Assembly: GCA_963971285.1 (NCBI GenBank)
Contig: OZ020251.1
Coordinates: 3,348,001 to 3,412,000, forward strand
From: Astropecten irregularis
Lineage: Eukaryota > Echinodermata > Asteroidea > Paxillosida > Astropectinidae
Length of the DNA: 64,000 bases
Direction of reading: 5' to 3'
Position numbers and translations under genes: made by a program. The notes beneath the pieces were generated by a model, which worked only from the letters and a program-made list of their open reading frames with translations, was not told where the DNA came from and ran no database searches. Below, in pieces: positions 46,301 to 61,300 of this stretch. Every line of letters begins with the position of its first letter. Position 1 is the stretch's first letter.

Positions 46301-49300
46301 CTCAAACAAGTATTTAAAAGCTTTATAAGATATCACAGCTGAATGTTTATTTGCTATTCATTTCAACAATTGTTCATACATGTGTCAATAACAGTTAGGC
46401 CTACAACCTGACAACTAAACATTCCAAAATGCTTAAATTTTCTGTACAGTGGAGGTGTGGAACGGCAGCTATAGGGCTTTTCACACTATCCAAAATCTCG
46501 GCGTTGGAACCGGATTGAACCCAGAGATTTTTGTTCAACCCTTTTCACACTTGAAAAGTTTCAACCCCGAGCCAACCCGGGTAGGAGGGCCTAGCCGGAT
46601 CGAAATCAACCCTGGTAGGGAGCAGGGTTGAAAATCTCAACCCGGTTCCAAACTGCATTTTGCGGCTTGTGACGCGTGATCTTTGTTGTACATGTACAGT
46701 ATGAGCCGGTTCACCATAAACGTAGTGTGAATGTTGCGTCTCTTCGATCCGGTTCAAAAACTTGTCGGGCTGAACCGGGATGGATCTGGGTTGGTTTCAA
46801 CATGGATCAAAAAGGAGATAGTGTGAAAAGGCCTTATAATGAACTTGTCTTGATACACTGAAATTGTTTGTTATTGTGGTTGTTTGTTATAGTGAACAAT
46901 GTTCAGCATGCCCATACATGTACATGAACATTGTGCACAAAAATTGGGAGCCACGGATGATGTTCGGTATAGCCAAATTTTCACTATAGCGGTTTCCGTT
47001 ATTGCAGTATTGTGGCGTTCCACTATTGACTTTATATACATACATATTAGCTTAGGACAATCGCAGCATCAATTTGTATTCATAACTCTCAAACTAAATT
47101 CCAACCTCAAAATTTCAAACAATATTGTCACTTTTTCTTCTAGCTGAATTTCTTTTAACAATGTCGTGAATAGTTTTGTTACTACATGACAAATTAAAAT
47201 ATGCGTCTACATTATATGGGTCTACATATATTGTGTGTATATTTACTGAAGAACCAATGATTTCACAATTGATGCTATTGAAAAGAATTATTATTGGTCC
47301 AAGTCTACATTCCTTAATCATGTTTATTTGTCAAGGTCTCAAGTCCTTGCTTTATACTAAGAAAAGAAAATTCGCTAATTAATCAATCCATCATTATAGT
47401 ACATACAGTAGGCCTATGTATACTATCCAGCCCTGCTATTGGTGGTGTTCCTGGGATATAGCAGTATGTGCGTAGTTTCATGGCTTCTGACTGCCAAACG
47501 AACAAAGATAATTGACTATTGGGGTCACCACCAATGTAGGGCTGGATGGCTCAGTTGGTAGAGCGCCTAGAGCGGTTACAAGTCAGGTCGCCGGTTCGAA
47601 TCCCGCTCCAGTCAATTTTTCTTTGTTCGCCATTCAATAACTTAAAAATTCAGTCAAATTCCCTTGTGGTTTTTTGATGATCATTTGAAATTGTAAAAAC
47701 AGTTTTGTGACAGATGGTGTACTTGAAACAGCTGCATGTATGTGTGTACCACAATCGCTGCGACAAAGTTGCGTACGTGTAAATAGGCCTTTAACATAGC
47801 ATGGTCTAAGATAGACCATAAGTTGCCCCACCCATAAACAGTTTGTACAAACAGTACACCAGTGGGATCATATTAGAAAAAAATGTGATGGCAAAACCGA
47901 AACTTCGATTCAGTTGGTCTCCAGTAAACAGATACCCAATGTAGTACACAATCCGCCCAAGAACAAACAGGCAGATGATGATGGGTACCAGTTTGAGTGT
48001 GGAGGCTTCTAAATAGGTACTGAGAATGAGCATAATGGGAACATGCAGGGCCGTCTGCTCCAGGGTGTTTTGCAGGGCACGCTGTCTCAGACGGACGAGG
48101 TCTTCGGCATAAGGTGTATTGGTCACCACGCCTGCTGTGTCCATGTTTTCGTAGCGCACACCGCCAACAAGCTGTCAGAAAAATGGATCCAAATTTGGGG
48201 TTATTTCGATTTACATGTAGCCTTCGTTCAACAAACCTTCTATTGACCCTATTAAACCCCAGGAAACCATACAAGACAAGGCTCATTTTTGTAACTAAAG
48301 GCCTTTTCAGTTCACTCTTTTCGATCCTTGTTGAAACCGACCTGGACCCGCCCCCAGTCCAGCCTGGCAAGTTGTTGAACAGTTTTTGTTGAACTTAATA
48401 CTCATATGACACCGATCACGGCAAACAAAAATGCAGTTTGGAACCAGGTTGAGATTTTCAACCCTAGTCCCTACCAAGGTTGAATTTGACCCGGTTAGGC
48501 TGTCCTACCCAGGGCCCAATTTCATGGAATCCGTTACCGTTAGCAAAAATTCTTTGCTTACGGTAGCAGAGTTTTTTGGTTACGGTTAGCGTACTTCACG
48601 GAAGAGTTTCCTTTTTGGTAACGGTAAGCAAGGAATTTCTGCAGAATGCATACGAAACGCGTTAGCAGAATATGATCACGGTTACCCTAGAAATTCTTCG
48701 CTTACCGAAAGGTCTTGCTTACGGATTCCATGAAATGGATTCCACGCGTAGCAGTGCACGTAAGCACAAAAATAGGCCGTAACGTATTCCATGAAATTGG
48801 GCCCTGGTTGGCTCGTGTGTGAAAAGGGTTGAAAAAAAAATATCTTGGTTCAATCCGGTTCCAACGCCGAGATTTTGAATATTGTAAGAAGCAAGCCCTT
48901 AATGGGTTGACTTAATTACCTGGATTCCTATAATGATTGGAATCACAGACAAAGCCAGCCATCGGAGAGTGAAGACCAGTCGGTCAAACGTCGTAGCAAC
49001 GGACGGCACTGGGATGGGGACATACACCCATGCTATGTATGCCAGACTCAATCCCAAAGTCACAGAGAAAAATATCCGCCGTCTGGCCACTGCTTGCAGT
49101 TCAGCCTTTGTCTTGGTTGCCATAGCGATGGATGATTTTATTGTCTCGTCGGACCTGTGTGTTAAGAAGTATGGAAAACATGGACTTATTGGTGTCTGGT
49201 CATTGCCTTGGTGCCCCTGGTCATTGCCTTGGTGCCCCTGGTCATTGCCTTGGTGCCCCTGGTCATTGCCTTGGTGCCCCTGGTCATTGCCTTGGTGCCC

Positions 49301-52300
49301 CTGGTCATTGCCTTGGTGCCCCTGGTCTTTGCCTTGCTGCCCCTGGTCATTGCCTTGGTGTCCCTGGTCATTGGCTTGCTGCCCCTGGTCTTTGCCTTGC
49401 TGCCCCTGGTCATTGCCTTGCTGCCCCTGGTCATTGCCTTGGTGTCCCTGGTCTTTGCCTTGCTGCCCCTGGTCATTGCCTTGCTGCCCCTGGTCATTGC
49501 CTTGGTGCCCCTGGTCTTTGCCTTGCTGCCCCTGGTCATTGCCTTGGTGCCCCTGGTCATTGCCTTGGTGCCCCTGGTCATTGCCTTGGTGCCCCTGGTC
49601 ATTGCCTTGCTGCCCCTGGTCATTGCCTTGGTGCCCCTGGTCATTGCCTTGTTGCCCCTGGTCATTGCCTTGGTGCCCCTGGTCATTGCCTTGGTGCCCC
49701 TGGTCATTGCCTCGCTGCCACTACACTGGCTCTGGTTATTGCCTTGGTGTTCTTGGTCATTGTACCTTGCTGTTGTTATCAAAACATTAAAAGTCTCATT
49801 TCCGATTTTAGAAAGTCACTCTGCTAATATGCATGCATTCATAAGTAATAACTTACATCAGTGTAGCCCATTGGTTTTCCCACAGACTTAGGATGTGTAT
49901 TCATATTCTAAAACATTAGAATATCAATCCTAACCCTGCTTCATTTAACAAATATAATTGCAAGACAAGAGCTGCTTATTACCACAATTCCCACAGGGGG
50001 ACTGCATCATAAACAATACATTTCCACACAAACCACACTGGTATCAAGGGTACCACACTTAACCATAGGAAAAACCATATGTGTGGTAGGTAACCTGTGG
50101 TATGCAGCAGGAGGGTTAGGGTAAAATTAGCGTAAATTAATATTTGATCTTTAGTTTGTGAAAAGAATCTTACCTGGATCAAGGTGTAGCACAGGTACAG
50201 TATCAGTGTATGCTCGGTTGCCCAGTGTACGTTACATTAACTTGATGTACTGTATGAAACCAGTAGATGAAACTCCCTAATCCCTGGCTTTGTATTCCAA
50301 AGGTCAAACCAGCAGAGATAGAATAGAATGTATTTGATTTAAAGGCAGCTAGCTTGTGTACAGATTATTGGGTCCTATTTATATAGGCCTACTGCAAGAT
50401 ATGAAACAGTGCGCAGCCCCCCCCCAACAATGTTCCTATACTCTTACAAACGTTTGTTATATTGTTGACAGACCTCCTCCCCCCACAGAATTCTGTATAG
50501 ACTAGACTTGAAGCCAAGTCTTTCGAAGTTCCTGGCGATCGTCAACTTCTTTCACGCAACTCTTGCGAAGCCTTGGCAAACAGGATTTCAGTTTGTACAA
50601 GGCCGTGAATATGTCTAAATCCTATTTGCCAAGTCTTTCTTTTTGAGTGGTCCTGAACAGAAAGCCGAACTCTTGCTGTAGCCATGTGTCTCTCGAGAAA
50701 GTAGAGCGGTTTCACGATAGTTGCATGAAAGAAGAGACGATCACCGCGACTTCGAAAGACTTGGCTCTAAGTCTATGTATAGACCTATCCGACGGCAAGA
50801 TATACTGTCATTCATTACTGCAGTGTCCCTGTCTGCCGTTTTGTCCGACATCAAAAGAATTTAACCTCCGCCGCACTCTATGCATGCTATGATTGCAGGG
50901 TGTACGTCCCATGATTAGGGGACATACACCCTGCAGTATATAGTACGGCGGACGTAAATTCTTTTGTTGCCCGACAAAATAGGGGTGGGGACACTGCAGT
51001 AATGGCGGGTGTTTCCTACCTCCATGATCGCGAAATGATTGTGGAAGACACTATGTGGGCGGGGGGACCAGCCCTCTGTCAAGAAATTTACAGCAAATGC
51101 TTCTTTTTGTAAGGGCCGGAAGAAAAAATTCTTTATGGCACGTCCAAAAAAGTTTGATACACTTTATGTTGAGGTGGGAATTTTATTTTTAAATATCTTT
51201 CTTAATCTTTCTTTTTTAATAAGAAATGATAAATTGTGATCTCCCGCATACATGCCAGCACTTACAGTGTGCATAAAAAATGTTGTATGTATCTTTTCAG
51301 AACACTGTTTTGGTACTATTGTCTTACTGTACTTCAGTAATTTCTTGCAAATTTGTGGGCTTTTATATGGGCTAGGTTTAGGGGAAGTGTTTTTTTTGTT
51401 GTTTTTTTCATTCATGTATTGATTGAATTGGGGACTTTTGAGAATCGGTCTTCATGTCAACAGCGCATGCGCACGCAATTGTGCGCGTGCGTTACTGCGT
51501 GCACATGCTCACAATTGCGTGTGCGTGCACTGTTGACATGAAGACCGATTCTCAAAAGTCTCCCATTTGTATATCTGTCCTAGTACTCCAAGCCTTTTTT
51601 TTATTTTATCTACTAGGCCCAAACTGTGGTTGTTAAAAAAGCACAAAATGCAGCATTTATCATGTTAATATTTTAGCATGAATTAAATGTGGGCTTAAGG
51701 AATCCATGGGTTAAGAAAAGCCAGGCTGAGCATTGGGTTGTAATTTGTAAGTGAAAAATCACAATACTTATTTAGCATTTACCCATGGCAGCCAAATATG
51801 TTTCATAGCATTCCTTGCTCCATGCTTGAAATACCAGGGGCCAATTTCATAGAGCTGCTTAATTAAAGGTAGTATCATACTTTGGTTTTTATCAAAGAAA
51901 TACAGATTCATGGGCAAAAATATCAAGACAGATACAGTAACAGGCATCTGTGAAAATTTCAGTCTCATATAGTGCCCACTTTTTGAGAATACAGTGAAAA
52001 ACAGCCACAGTATTTCTTAAGTCTTTTCTCTTTTATTTTTGATCTTTTAAAAGATCAAAAAGATTTTCAGTCATTGTTTTACTAATTTCTGGAAAAATAC
52101 AGCATTTCAGGCGGAAAAATGTTAACGGTATGTTTCTACCACCACAAGCTTCATTAAATCATACCCTGTAACTAGTTATACGTAAATCTGTGAACATTTC
52201 TGTTTTGGGTTCTTACCAAAGTATGATGCTACATGTACATGTACCTTTAAGCAAATTTGGGTGCTTAAGCTGCTCTATGAAATTGGCTGCCAGCTTAAAA

Positions 52301-55300
52301 AGCCCCTAGGGTAAAGAAACACAGTGTGAACTGAATGCTAGGTTAATAAGAAACCTAAGTTAGGAAAAGCCTGACCCACTGACCCAGGGTGTAAGTTCTC
52401 CAGGATTAGTAAATTGTAGTGTGAAAGGGATTTGTCATATAGGTCTGTATGACAATCTGAATCTTGACAACACTTGCAAATCTCCATTGAAATGAATAGA
52501 ATGCAACTCATGTGTACACACAAATATTGACGCTGAAAATCTGATAACACTATTTATTGTAAGCTGACTTGGCTTTCAAAACGTAAAACAAACAAAACTG
52601 GCAGTTTGTCAACAAAATGACAGGTTTCAATGTCTAACAAATTGCTATGCAAAATTTAATGCCAACTCACTGTGCATTTTTTTACTTGACAAGGCACAAA
52701 ACAATTTTCATGAAAGAAATACTTAAAAATGAAAAAAAAATATATACATGCAATGTTGAGCAAACAAACATGCATAGTACACTAAGTTCTTGGGCTTAAA
52801 GGTAATATCATACTTTGGTTTTTATCAAAGAAATACACATTCATGGGCAAAAATATCAAGGACGATACAGTAACAGTCATCTGTGAAAATTTCAGTCCCA
52901 TACGGTGCCCACTTTTTGAGGAAATAGTGAAAACCAGCCACAGTATTTCTTAAGTCTTTTCTCTTTCATTTTTGATCTTTTAAAAGATCAAAAAGATTTT
53001 CGGTTATTGTTTTACTTATTTCTGGATAAATACACCATTTCAGGCAAAAATTGTTAACGGTATATTTCTACCACCACCATCTTCATATTCTGTAAGTTAT
53101 ATGTAATCTGTGAACATTTCTGTTTTGTTTTCTTACCAAAGTATGATACTACCTTTAAGGCTCATGCCATACAGGACAATTTACAGGCAATTAGTTTCAG
53201 GCATTAGAAAACTCCAAGAAGAAATAACATTTAGATGGAGGATGGTTAATTAGAAACTATCAGAAAAATGACTTCTGAGTGTTCTACTGAAACTTTCCTT
53301 TTGTAATGTGGTGTAGTGGGTTGCTACCAAACATGCCAAGTTGCCCGTTAAAACTGCCTTGTCTGACACAGTAACATGTTAGATTGCAAATTGAAAATAA
53401 GGAGAGGACTTTTTTAAGTAGGATTGAAAGCTTTGCATGGTGGAAGTCACGTAATATAAGGAAAGGTTTGCGGAGACATTATGTATAATCTCTTTATGGA
53501 TGTGTGTTTCTGAAAAAGGTTCTTTTCAGAACCACACATCCATAAAGAGATTATTCATGTACATGGTGCCTTCGCAAACCTTTCCTTATTAAGGACTTAT
53601 TTAATTATAGGCTGAATACAAAGAATTTAATTGTTTTTATAATTCATATTGATATAGTGTGTAGCATGTGTAGAGAGATTAGTATATTGCAAAAACAATG
53701 AATATGATGAATTTCTAAACTACTAGTAAGCCCAAGCAACATAGCCTACTTATTCAACGCACACAATGGTTTTTATTTGCAATAGGAAAACTTTGATACT
53801 GGTTGCAGGGGTTCAAATCCAGGGGGGATTGGGGGCGTCCCCCCCCCCTCCTCTTTTCTCCCAGCAACCAAAAAAAAAAAAGAGGAAAAACAATACATAG
53901 GGAGATTTTGTTTCTATTTTTGAAAGAATTTATGTCTGTCTTGTTACAAAAGTTGGGCAGTGAAGAGATTTCAATTAACAGCTTTCAAAAATAATTGGCT
54001 GTACAACTACATCAATAGTCACAGGAATTTTAAAGTTTCTGCAAATCACAATAATTATTATTGTTTTTAACTTGAATTCCTCATCATTGAATCAAACTAC
54101 AATTTTCTATATCTTCATTATTGTACATGTTGTACCGCTCTAGCATTCTATTTACAATTACACAACATTTACAGTCAAACATGCTTGTAGATAGACAAGG
54201 AGCATGGACCACGAAAAAATGGAGTTCTCAACCCCGACAAACATCTAAGGTCTGACTTAAGAAATTGATGGAATAAAAATTCTATTTCATGGAATCCGTA
54301 ATTCCGTATAAAGCTAGACTTTTCGGTTTAATAGTGAAGAATTTCTAGGGTAACCGTGATTATTTTCTGCTAACGCGGCACTGCCATATGCATTCTGCAG
54401 AATTTCCTTGCTTACTGTTAGCAAAAAGACAGCTCTCCTGTGAAAAAAGTTAACCGTAACCAACTAAAATCTGCTCCCTTAAGAATATTTGCTAATGGCA
54501 ACGAATTTCATGAAACTGGGCCCAAGCTACATGTAGGTATCCCTTGCTTATCCATTCACAATCAGTGCTACAGTGTTTATGATTCCTCTCAATAACAGTT
54601 ACAAAGATCAACTGTATGACTGTTCCAGCTTAAAGGGATGGTACAGAACTGGTTTTGGCGACAAAACTGTTGCTGACAGTGAAAGCACATTATGTAATCC
54701 ATCATATACCTTAACTGACAAACCTGTAAAAGTTTGAAGTCAATCAGCCATCTGGGTCGCGAGAAAATAGTGGAAACCTGTTTGCACATTTCAACGAAAC
54801 AACAAAACGCTTCGAAGCGATTTTCCAATCGGAAAATAGTTTCATTTATTTCTCAACGAATATGGCATTTACTTCAGACAAAAACTTTCAAGGGATGTTT
54901 TCTCCTATCATCACCATTATACTGTGTAAGTTTTATGTGAGTCTGTGATCTTGACGTGTATTTTGTCTTACCAATTCTGTACCATCCCTTTAATTAACCT
55001 AAGACAATTCATAGGTTGCCCCACCCATAACAAGTCGATACAGACAGTACACCAGCGGGATTACATTTGAGAACATTGTGACGGAAAAACCGAGTCCCCG
55101 ATTCAGTTGGTCTCCAGTAAACAGGTACCCAACATAGAACATGATCCGCCCAAGGACAAACAGGCAGATGATGATGGGTACCAGTTTGAGTGTGGAGGCT
55201 TCTAGATAGGTACTGAGAATGAGCATAATGGGAACATGCAGGGCCGTCTGCTCCAGGGTGTTTTGCAGGGCACGCTGTCTCAGGCGGACAAGGTCTTCGG

Positions 55301-58300
55301 CATAAGGTGTATTGGTCACCACGCCTGCTGTGTCCATGTTTTCGTAGCGAATTTGGCCAACAAGCTGTCACAAAAATTGATCAAGAAGTTGTGATTTTGG
55401 TTCAGACCTATAAAACCAATTTACAGAAGCTTAAAATGCTTGAAGCTACATTTAGGAGGACCTGACATTTCAACTAGCAGGATCTTTGTAAAAGGTCCTG
55501 CTTGAATCGAAAGTTTGAAACATCAAGCAGAGACAAGTTTGCATAGCGATTCTTTCCTCGCCTTTCATTTCTGGCAACGCAGGTTCGAGTCCGGATCGGT
55601 CCACAAGTGGATTGGATTTTCAGTCCCTACCTGATTCTATGGGTTTTACCCAGAATATTACTCTGGGGTTTTCCTCCCACCTCTAAAACTGTATCTTCTT
55701 CTCATCATCTTTCCATAACAGGTTTCATCAGGCTTGCGAGCTACAGTGCCTAGGGCGCTTTTGAGGAATCCTTGGTATCATTGTTACTAGAAAAAATAAT
55801 AATAATTATAAGCTCGGACGAACGATCTTTTTAAAAAGACACTTAATATTATTTTCCTTGAAAAACCTAGCCATCTGATGAACCTAGATTTCCCATGGTG
55901 ACTGTTTGCACTGTTTATGAACTGTTGAGTCCGTTTTCTGTCTCAAACTCAATAATTTTTGGAGGCCTTGCAAATCCTGTACGCTGCCTTTAAGCCAAGC
56001 TGTATGACTTTTAGCAGGATTTTGACATGTCAGAAATTTTAGCATATATATACATGTATGATCTATGCAAACTACATGTAGGCTTGCCCTTCTCCGACGT
56101 GGATGAGCACTGTATACTCGGTGCTTGTGAGAGCATGTGAGAAAAAATCACATGCTTGCTCAGGTGGGATTCGAACCCACGACCTCCTGCTTACTAGTGC
56201 AGAAGCCCTACATGCTAGGCAGGAAGCAGTAAGCAGGAGGTCGTGGGTTCGAATCCCACCTGAGCAAGCATGTGATTTTTTCTCACGTGCTCTCACAACC
56301 ACTGAGTATGCAGTGCTCATCCACGTCGGTGAAGGGCAAGCCTAGTTTGCATATTATCTATTTCCCGACCAAAATCAAATTAATTCATGATGTATGATCT
56401 AGTTTATATCATGGCTGCTTACCCCTATTCCCATAATGATTGAAATCATGGACAAAGCCAGCCATCGGATAGTGAAGACCAGTCGGTCAAATGTCGTAGC
56501 AACGGACGGCACTGGGATGGGGGCATACACCCATGCTATGTATGCCAAACTCAATCCGAAAGTCACATAGAAAAATAGCCGCCGTCTGACCACTGCTTGC
56601 AGTTCAGCCTTTGTATCGGTTGCCATAGCGATAAATTGTTGGTGTGTCTTTGGACCTGTGTGTTTCCAATCAAGTGACGTTTCAACTGAAACAATGAAAC
56701 CATTTACAGGGTTTGAACTAAAAAGGTGAACTAGTAAAGATATGAAGGCAATGAGCACCACTAGTGCTGGTCATTGTTTTTGTGCCCTAGTCATTGTCTT
56801 GCGTGGTGCCCTTGGTCATTGTCTTGCTTGATGCCCCGGGTCATTGTTTTCATGGACTTGGTCATTGTCTCAAGGGGTGCCGCGGGTCATTGTTTTCATG
56901 GACTTGGTCATTGTCTCAAGGGGTGCCGCGGGTCATTGTTTTCATGGACTTGGTCATTGTCTCAAGAGGTGCCGCGGGTCATTGTTTCATGGACTTGGTC
57001 ATTGTCTCAAGAGGTGCCCCGAGTCATTGTTTTCATGGACTTGGTCATTGTCTCAAGGGGTGCCGCGGGTCATTGTTTTCATGGACTTGGTCATTGTCTC
57101 AAGGGGTGCCGCGGGTCATTGTTTTCATGGACTTGGTCATTGTCTCAAGGGGTGCCGCGGGTCATTGTTTTCATGGACTTGGTCATTGTCTCAAGAGGTG
57201 CCGCGGGTCATTGTTTCATGGACTTGGTCATTGTCTCAAGAGGTGCCCCGGGTCATTGTTTTCATGGACTTGGTCATTGTCTCAAGGGGTGCCGCGGGTC
57301 ATTGTTTTCATGGACTTGGTCATTGTCTCAAGGGGTGCCGCGGGTCATTTTTTTCATGCACTTGGTCATTGTCTCAAGGAGTGCCCCGGGTCATTGTTTT
57401 GGTGGCCTTGGTCATTGTCTTGGTGCCCCAGGTCATTGTCTTGGTGCCCCGGGTCATTAGCTTGGGTGCTCTATAAAATATTTGCCTTGTTGCCCTAACT
57501 CATTTCCTGGATGCCCTTACTCATACCCCTGGTCCTCCTGGTCATACCCCTGGTCCTCCTGGCCTTGGTGGCCCTGGTCATTTCCTTGATGCCCTGGCCA
57601 TACTGTCCAAGTTGTTATCATTTAAAGGTTCCATTCATTAAACCCTATACATATATGCACATCATTTTTCAATTTATGTAACTGGCACGGCATAAATATT
57701 TCCACAACTGAAACTTGACATTTGCAAAGCATTGAAGATCAAACTGATTTCCAAATGCACGATTATTTTATACATGTAAATAGATGACCTTGACCACAGC
57801 CTATACCTGCAACGTTTTTGTTACAACAATTCTGCAAACTTAAACAATGGGTTTCCCGGCCTATGGCTACAGTGCAGGTTTCATAAGTGTAAGTTGAAAG
57901 ACTCAGCACACCACGAAATGTTTAAACTGACATGTGTAGGAAAACATGAAACCTCAACATTTGTTCAGATGTTAGCACATGTATCTAGCGTTATTAAACC
58001 ATTAAAGGTACATGTAGTATCATACTTTGGTATTAAAGAGACCAAAACAGCTAGAAATGTTCACAGATTTACGTATAACTTTCAGGATATGAAGATGATG
58101 CTCGTAGAAACCTACTGTTAAAATATTTCTGCCTAAAATTGTATATTTATCTAGAAATTAGTAAAACAACGACCGGAAATATTTTTGATCTTTTAAAAGA
58201 TCAAAAATAAAAGAGAAAACGCATAAGAAATACTGTGGCCGTTTTTCACTGTTTTCTCAAAAAGTGGGCACCATATGGGACTGCAATTTTCACAGATGAC

Positions 58301-61300
58301 TGTTACTGTATCTGTCTTGATATTTTTGCCCATGAATCTGTACTTCTTTGACATAAGCCAAAGTATGATACTACTGTACCTTTAACAAGCACCCATCACA
58401 CATGCATTTCACAGTAGTATTGTGCAATGAAATTTCAAAGCAGAAAGTTTGTGGTGACACCATGCATATACAGACATGTCTCATACACATGTAAATAGAA
58501 AAGGGGCAAATTTCATGGAGCTGTTAAGCATACAAAAAATGCTTAGCAAAAACTGTCTTGCTCAATAAAACAAACCACCATTAAAAATTCCATTTGATGT
58601 TAATTGTTAGTGAACAACAGCCAAAGAACAATCACAAAGTTACACACAACACAACAAATTTGGTTGTTAACCATGTTTTTATTAAGACAGAAATATCATG
58701 GTTAGCAAATTTTGTTTACTAAGCAGAACCGTGAAATTGCTCCCATCAGGTTGCTCGACGTTTCAGATAGTGTGCTCTGTTCATCATGAAATTGCTGGAG
58801 TCCGTACTCCATAAGAACACAAACTGATTATTTAACTGGACATTGCTTTTCAGAACTCAAGAGATGATATGTAAATGGTGTCACTGCAAACTTTCTAAAT
58901 TCTTGTGAATCTTGCCTACCCACCAAGCAAAGCTCAAGCACACATTTTGTTTTAGAGTAAAAACTAATTTTGTACATCTTCAAGTATAATATTAATATTT
59001 AATAATTAACACTGAATTTCACAGCAATATTTTTAATCCACCCCAGCTCTTTGGAATGTATTTATAGAAATCTTCCTAAACACTTCAATTTAATCATAAA
59101 ATGTGCTATGTGCATTATTGGTTTTTACTTTGCTTTATTTTAGGAAAATCTTTCTCACTTCAATCATTTCTTTTCCCACTGTACACATTTACACGTACAT
59201 GTAAATGTAAGATCAAACTTACATGTAGGCCTAATTTATAAGTTCTAGGTCTATTTCCTTTAAAGGTACTATCATACTTTGTAGCATTTATACCGAAACA
59301 GAAATCTTCACCGATTTACCAATAACTAAAGGGTATATGAAGATGGTGATGGTAGAAACATACCGTTATTAAAAATGATTATTCCTGAAATGGTGTATTT
59401 ATCCAGAAAAGAGTAGAACCAATGACCAAAACATTTTGTGATCTTTTAAAGATCAAACATTTACAACAAAAAGACTTAACAAATACTGTAGGCATTTTTC
59501 AGTCATTTCTCAAAAAGTGGGCACCGTATGGGACTGAAATTTTCACAGGTGATTGTTACTGTATCTGTCTTGATATTTCTGCCCATGCTTCTGTATTTCT
59601 TTGATAAAAACCAAAGTATGATATTACCTTTCACTATAGTGCTTCGCTTGGAAACCTACTGACAGTACATGTAGTACTGTACTGTATACAGTGTACATGT
59701 AGATATGCACATATGTACAAGTTCAGTCAGGCTAGCACAAGGATTGTATAGCCATCTGGGCCCAATTTCATGGAATCTGTTACGGCCTATTTTTGTGCTA
59801 ACGGACTCTGCTACGCATGGAATCTATTTCATGGAATCCGTAAGCAAGACTCTCAGTTAGCAAAGAATTTGTAGGGTAACTGCGATCATTTTCTGCTAAC
59901 GGACTGTCGTATGCATCCTGCACAAATTCCTTGCTTACCGTTTCCAAAAAGGAAACTCTTCCATGAAATACGCTAACCGTAACCAAACAAATTCTGCTAC
60001 CGTAAGCGAAGAATTTTTGCTAACGGTAACGGATTCCATGAAATTGGGCCCAGTACAGTACATACATGGTTTACCGTAAAACTCAATATTTTAATATTCA
60101 TCAGTGTGCATGGGAAGGTCTTACCTTGGTTTTGTACAGGAACGGTATAGCAGACTCAGCTTTGCTAAATGAAAAAAAGTTGTCCACGAGCTAGAACTGG
60201 ATCCGATTCCTGCCTTACATGTATTTGAGCCAAAGGTGAAGTTTCCAAAGTTGTTGATTGTTTACTAGAAAGGAACTTATTGAAAAACCAGGTCTGCTGG
60301 AGAGTTGTGGGTTATTCCACTGAGCTATGGGGGTGGACAACCTTGGACACACTGTAGTCCTATGTTGTTTGAATAAGAAGTTTAAGTTTTGCAAGTTGAT
60401 AATTCCGCCATTAACCTGAACAAGTACGGTTACCGATAAACCCAGCCCCACTGTAAGGGCATGGGTTATTCCACTAAGTTGTAGGGGTGGACAAACGTTT
60501 GCCCTTTTTTGTGAAGATAATGGGTTTACCTCACCTTGGACCATTATATGAAATCAAAATGGCGTAATGAATGGTGTACTAGCTTATACTAGCTTATGAA
60601 ATAGAGTTCTTTTAGATTTTCGCCAATCTATTTAAACTTGGTGACCGTATGCAATGCATGCGTGAAGAAACAGGAATTATAAAGCAGGTTTTCAAGGTTA
60701 TGGGACTTATACATGTAGCTGCTAAAGCAAAATTGTCAACAAGAATATATCAACTACCAGGAAGTTAACTGAGCCATTATTTTCCACCATTAAAGGGAGC
60801 ATGTAGGATTTACAAAGATGTGCGTTTTGGCTGAATTTGGTACACTTAAACGAAAGTGGAGGTCCTAAACTTCTTTACAGACATTGTTTCAAATTGTATC
60901 TTTTTACGCTTTGTTCATCTGGATAGCAGAAATATGGCCAAAATAATCTTGCCCCCCTCCGAATCCTTCACGGTTGCACCACGCTTTCGAAATGCTAAAA
61001 AGATCGACACTTAATCTTGATTTCCTTGAAAAACCCCGATCTGATGAATCAAGATTTCCCTATGGTGACTGTTTGCACTGTTTACGAACTGTTGAGTCCA
61101 TTTTCTGTCTCAAACTCAATAATTTTTTTTGGACATGTTGGAGGCCTTGCAAATGCTGTACGCTGCCTTTAAAGGGGCTTTCACACTGGACAAATTTCCC
61201 CTGGGAATTACCGTATATTTTGGGGGTATTTTTTATTCGAACTTAACACACTACATGTACCAAGGGAATAGTCTTTCCCTGGGGAATGCATAACCCTGCT

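Noticed and set aside
47541..47615. Functional tRNA gene
   Set aside because: A- and B-boxes are good, but the sequence continues into the conserved SINE family I body, and I could not pair a convincing acceptor stem.
48933..49891. Overlapping long open frames of about 200-285 codons on both strands
   Set aside because: They are translations of a 21-bp tandem repeat, which stays open in several frames. The part before the array overlaps MAPEG paralog 2 exon 1 in antisense.
56157..56275. Pair of divergent tRNA genes
   Set aside because: Both belong to the arms of a SINE dimer; the single SINE copy at 61945-62105 shows the same tRNA-like head with a SINE body.
56774..57498. Three overlapping frames of 210-234 codons on the plus strand
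   Set aside because: They are translations of the 46-bp minisatellite. Unit length modulo three is 1, so the same peptides cycle through the frames.
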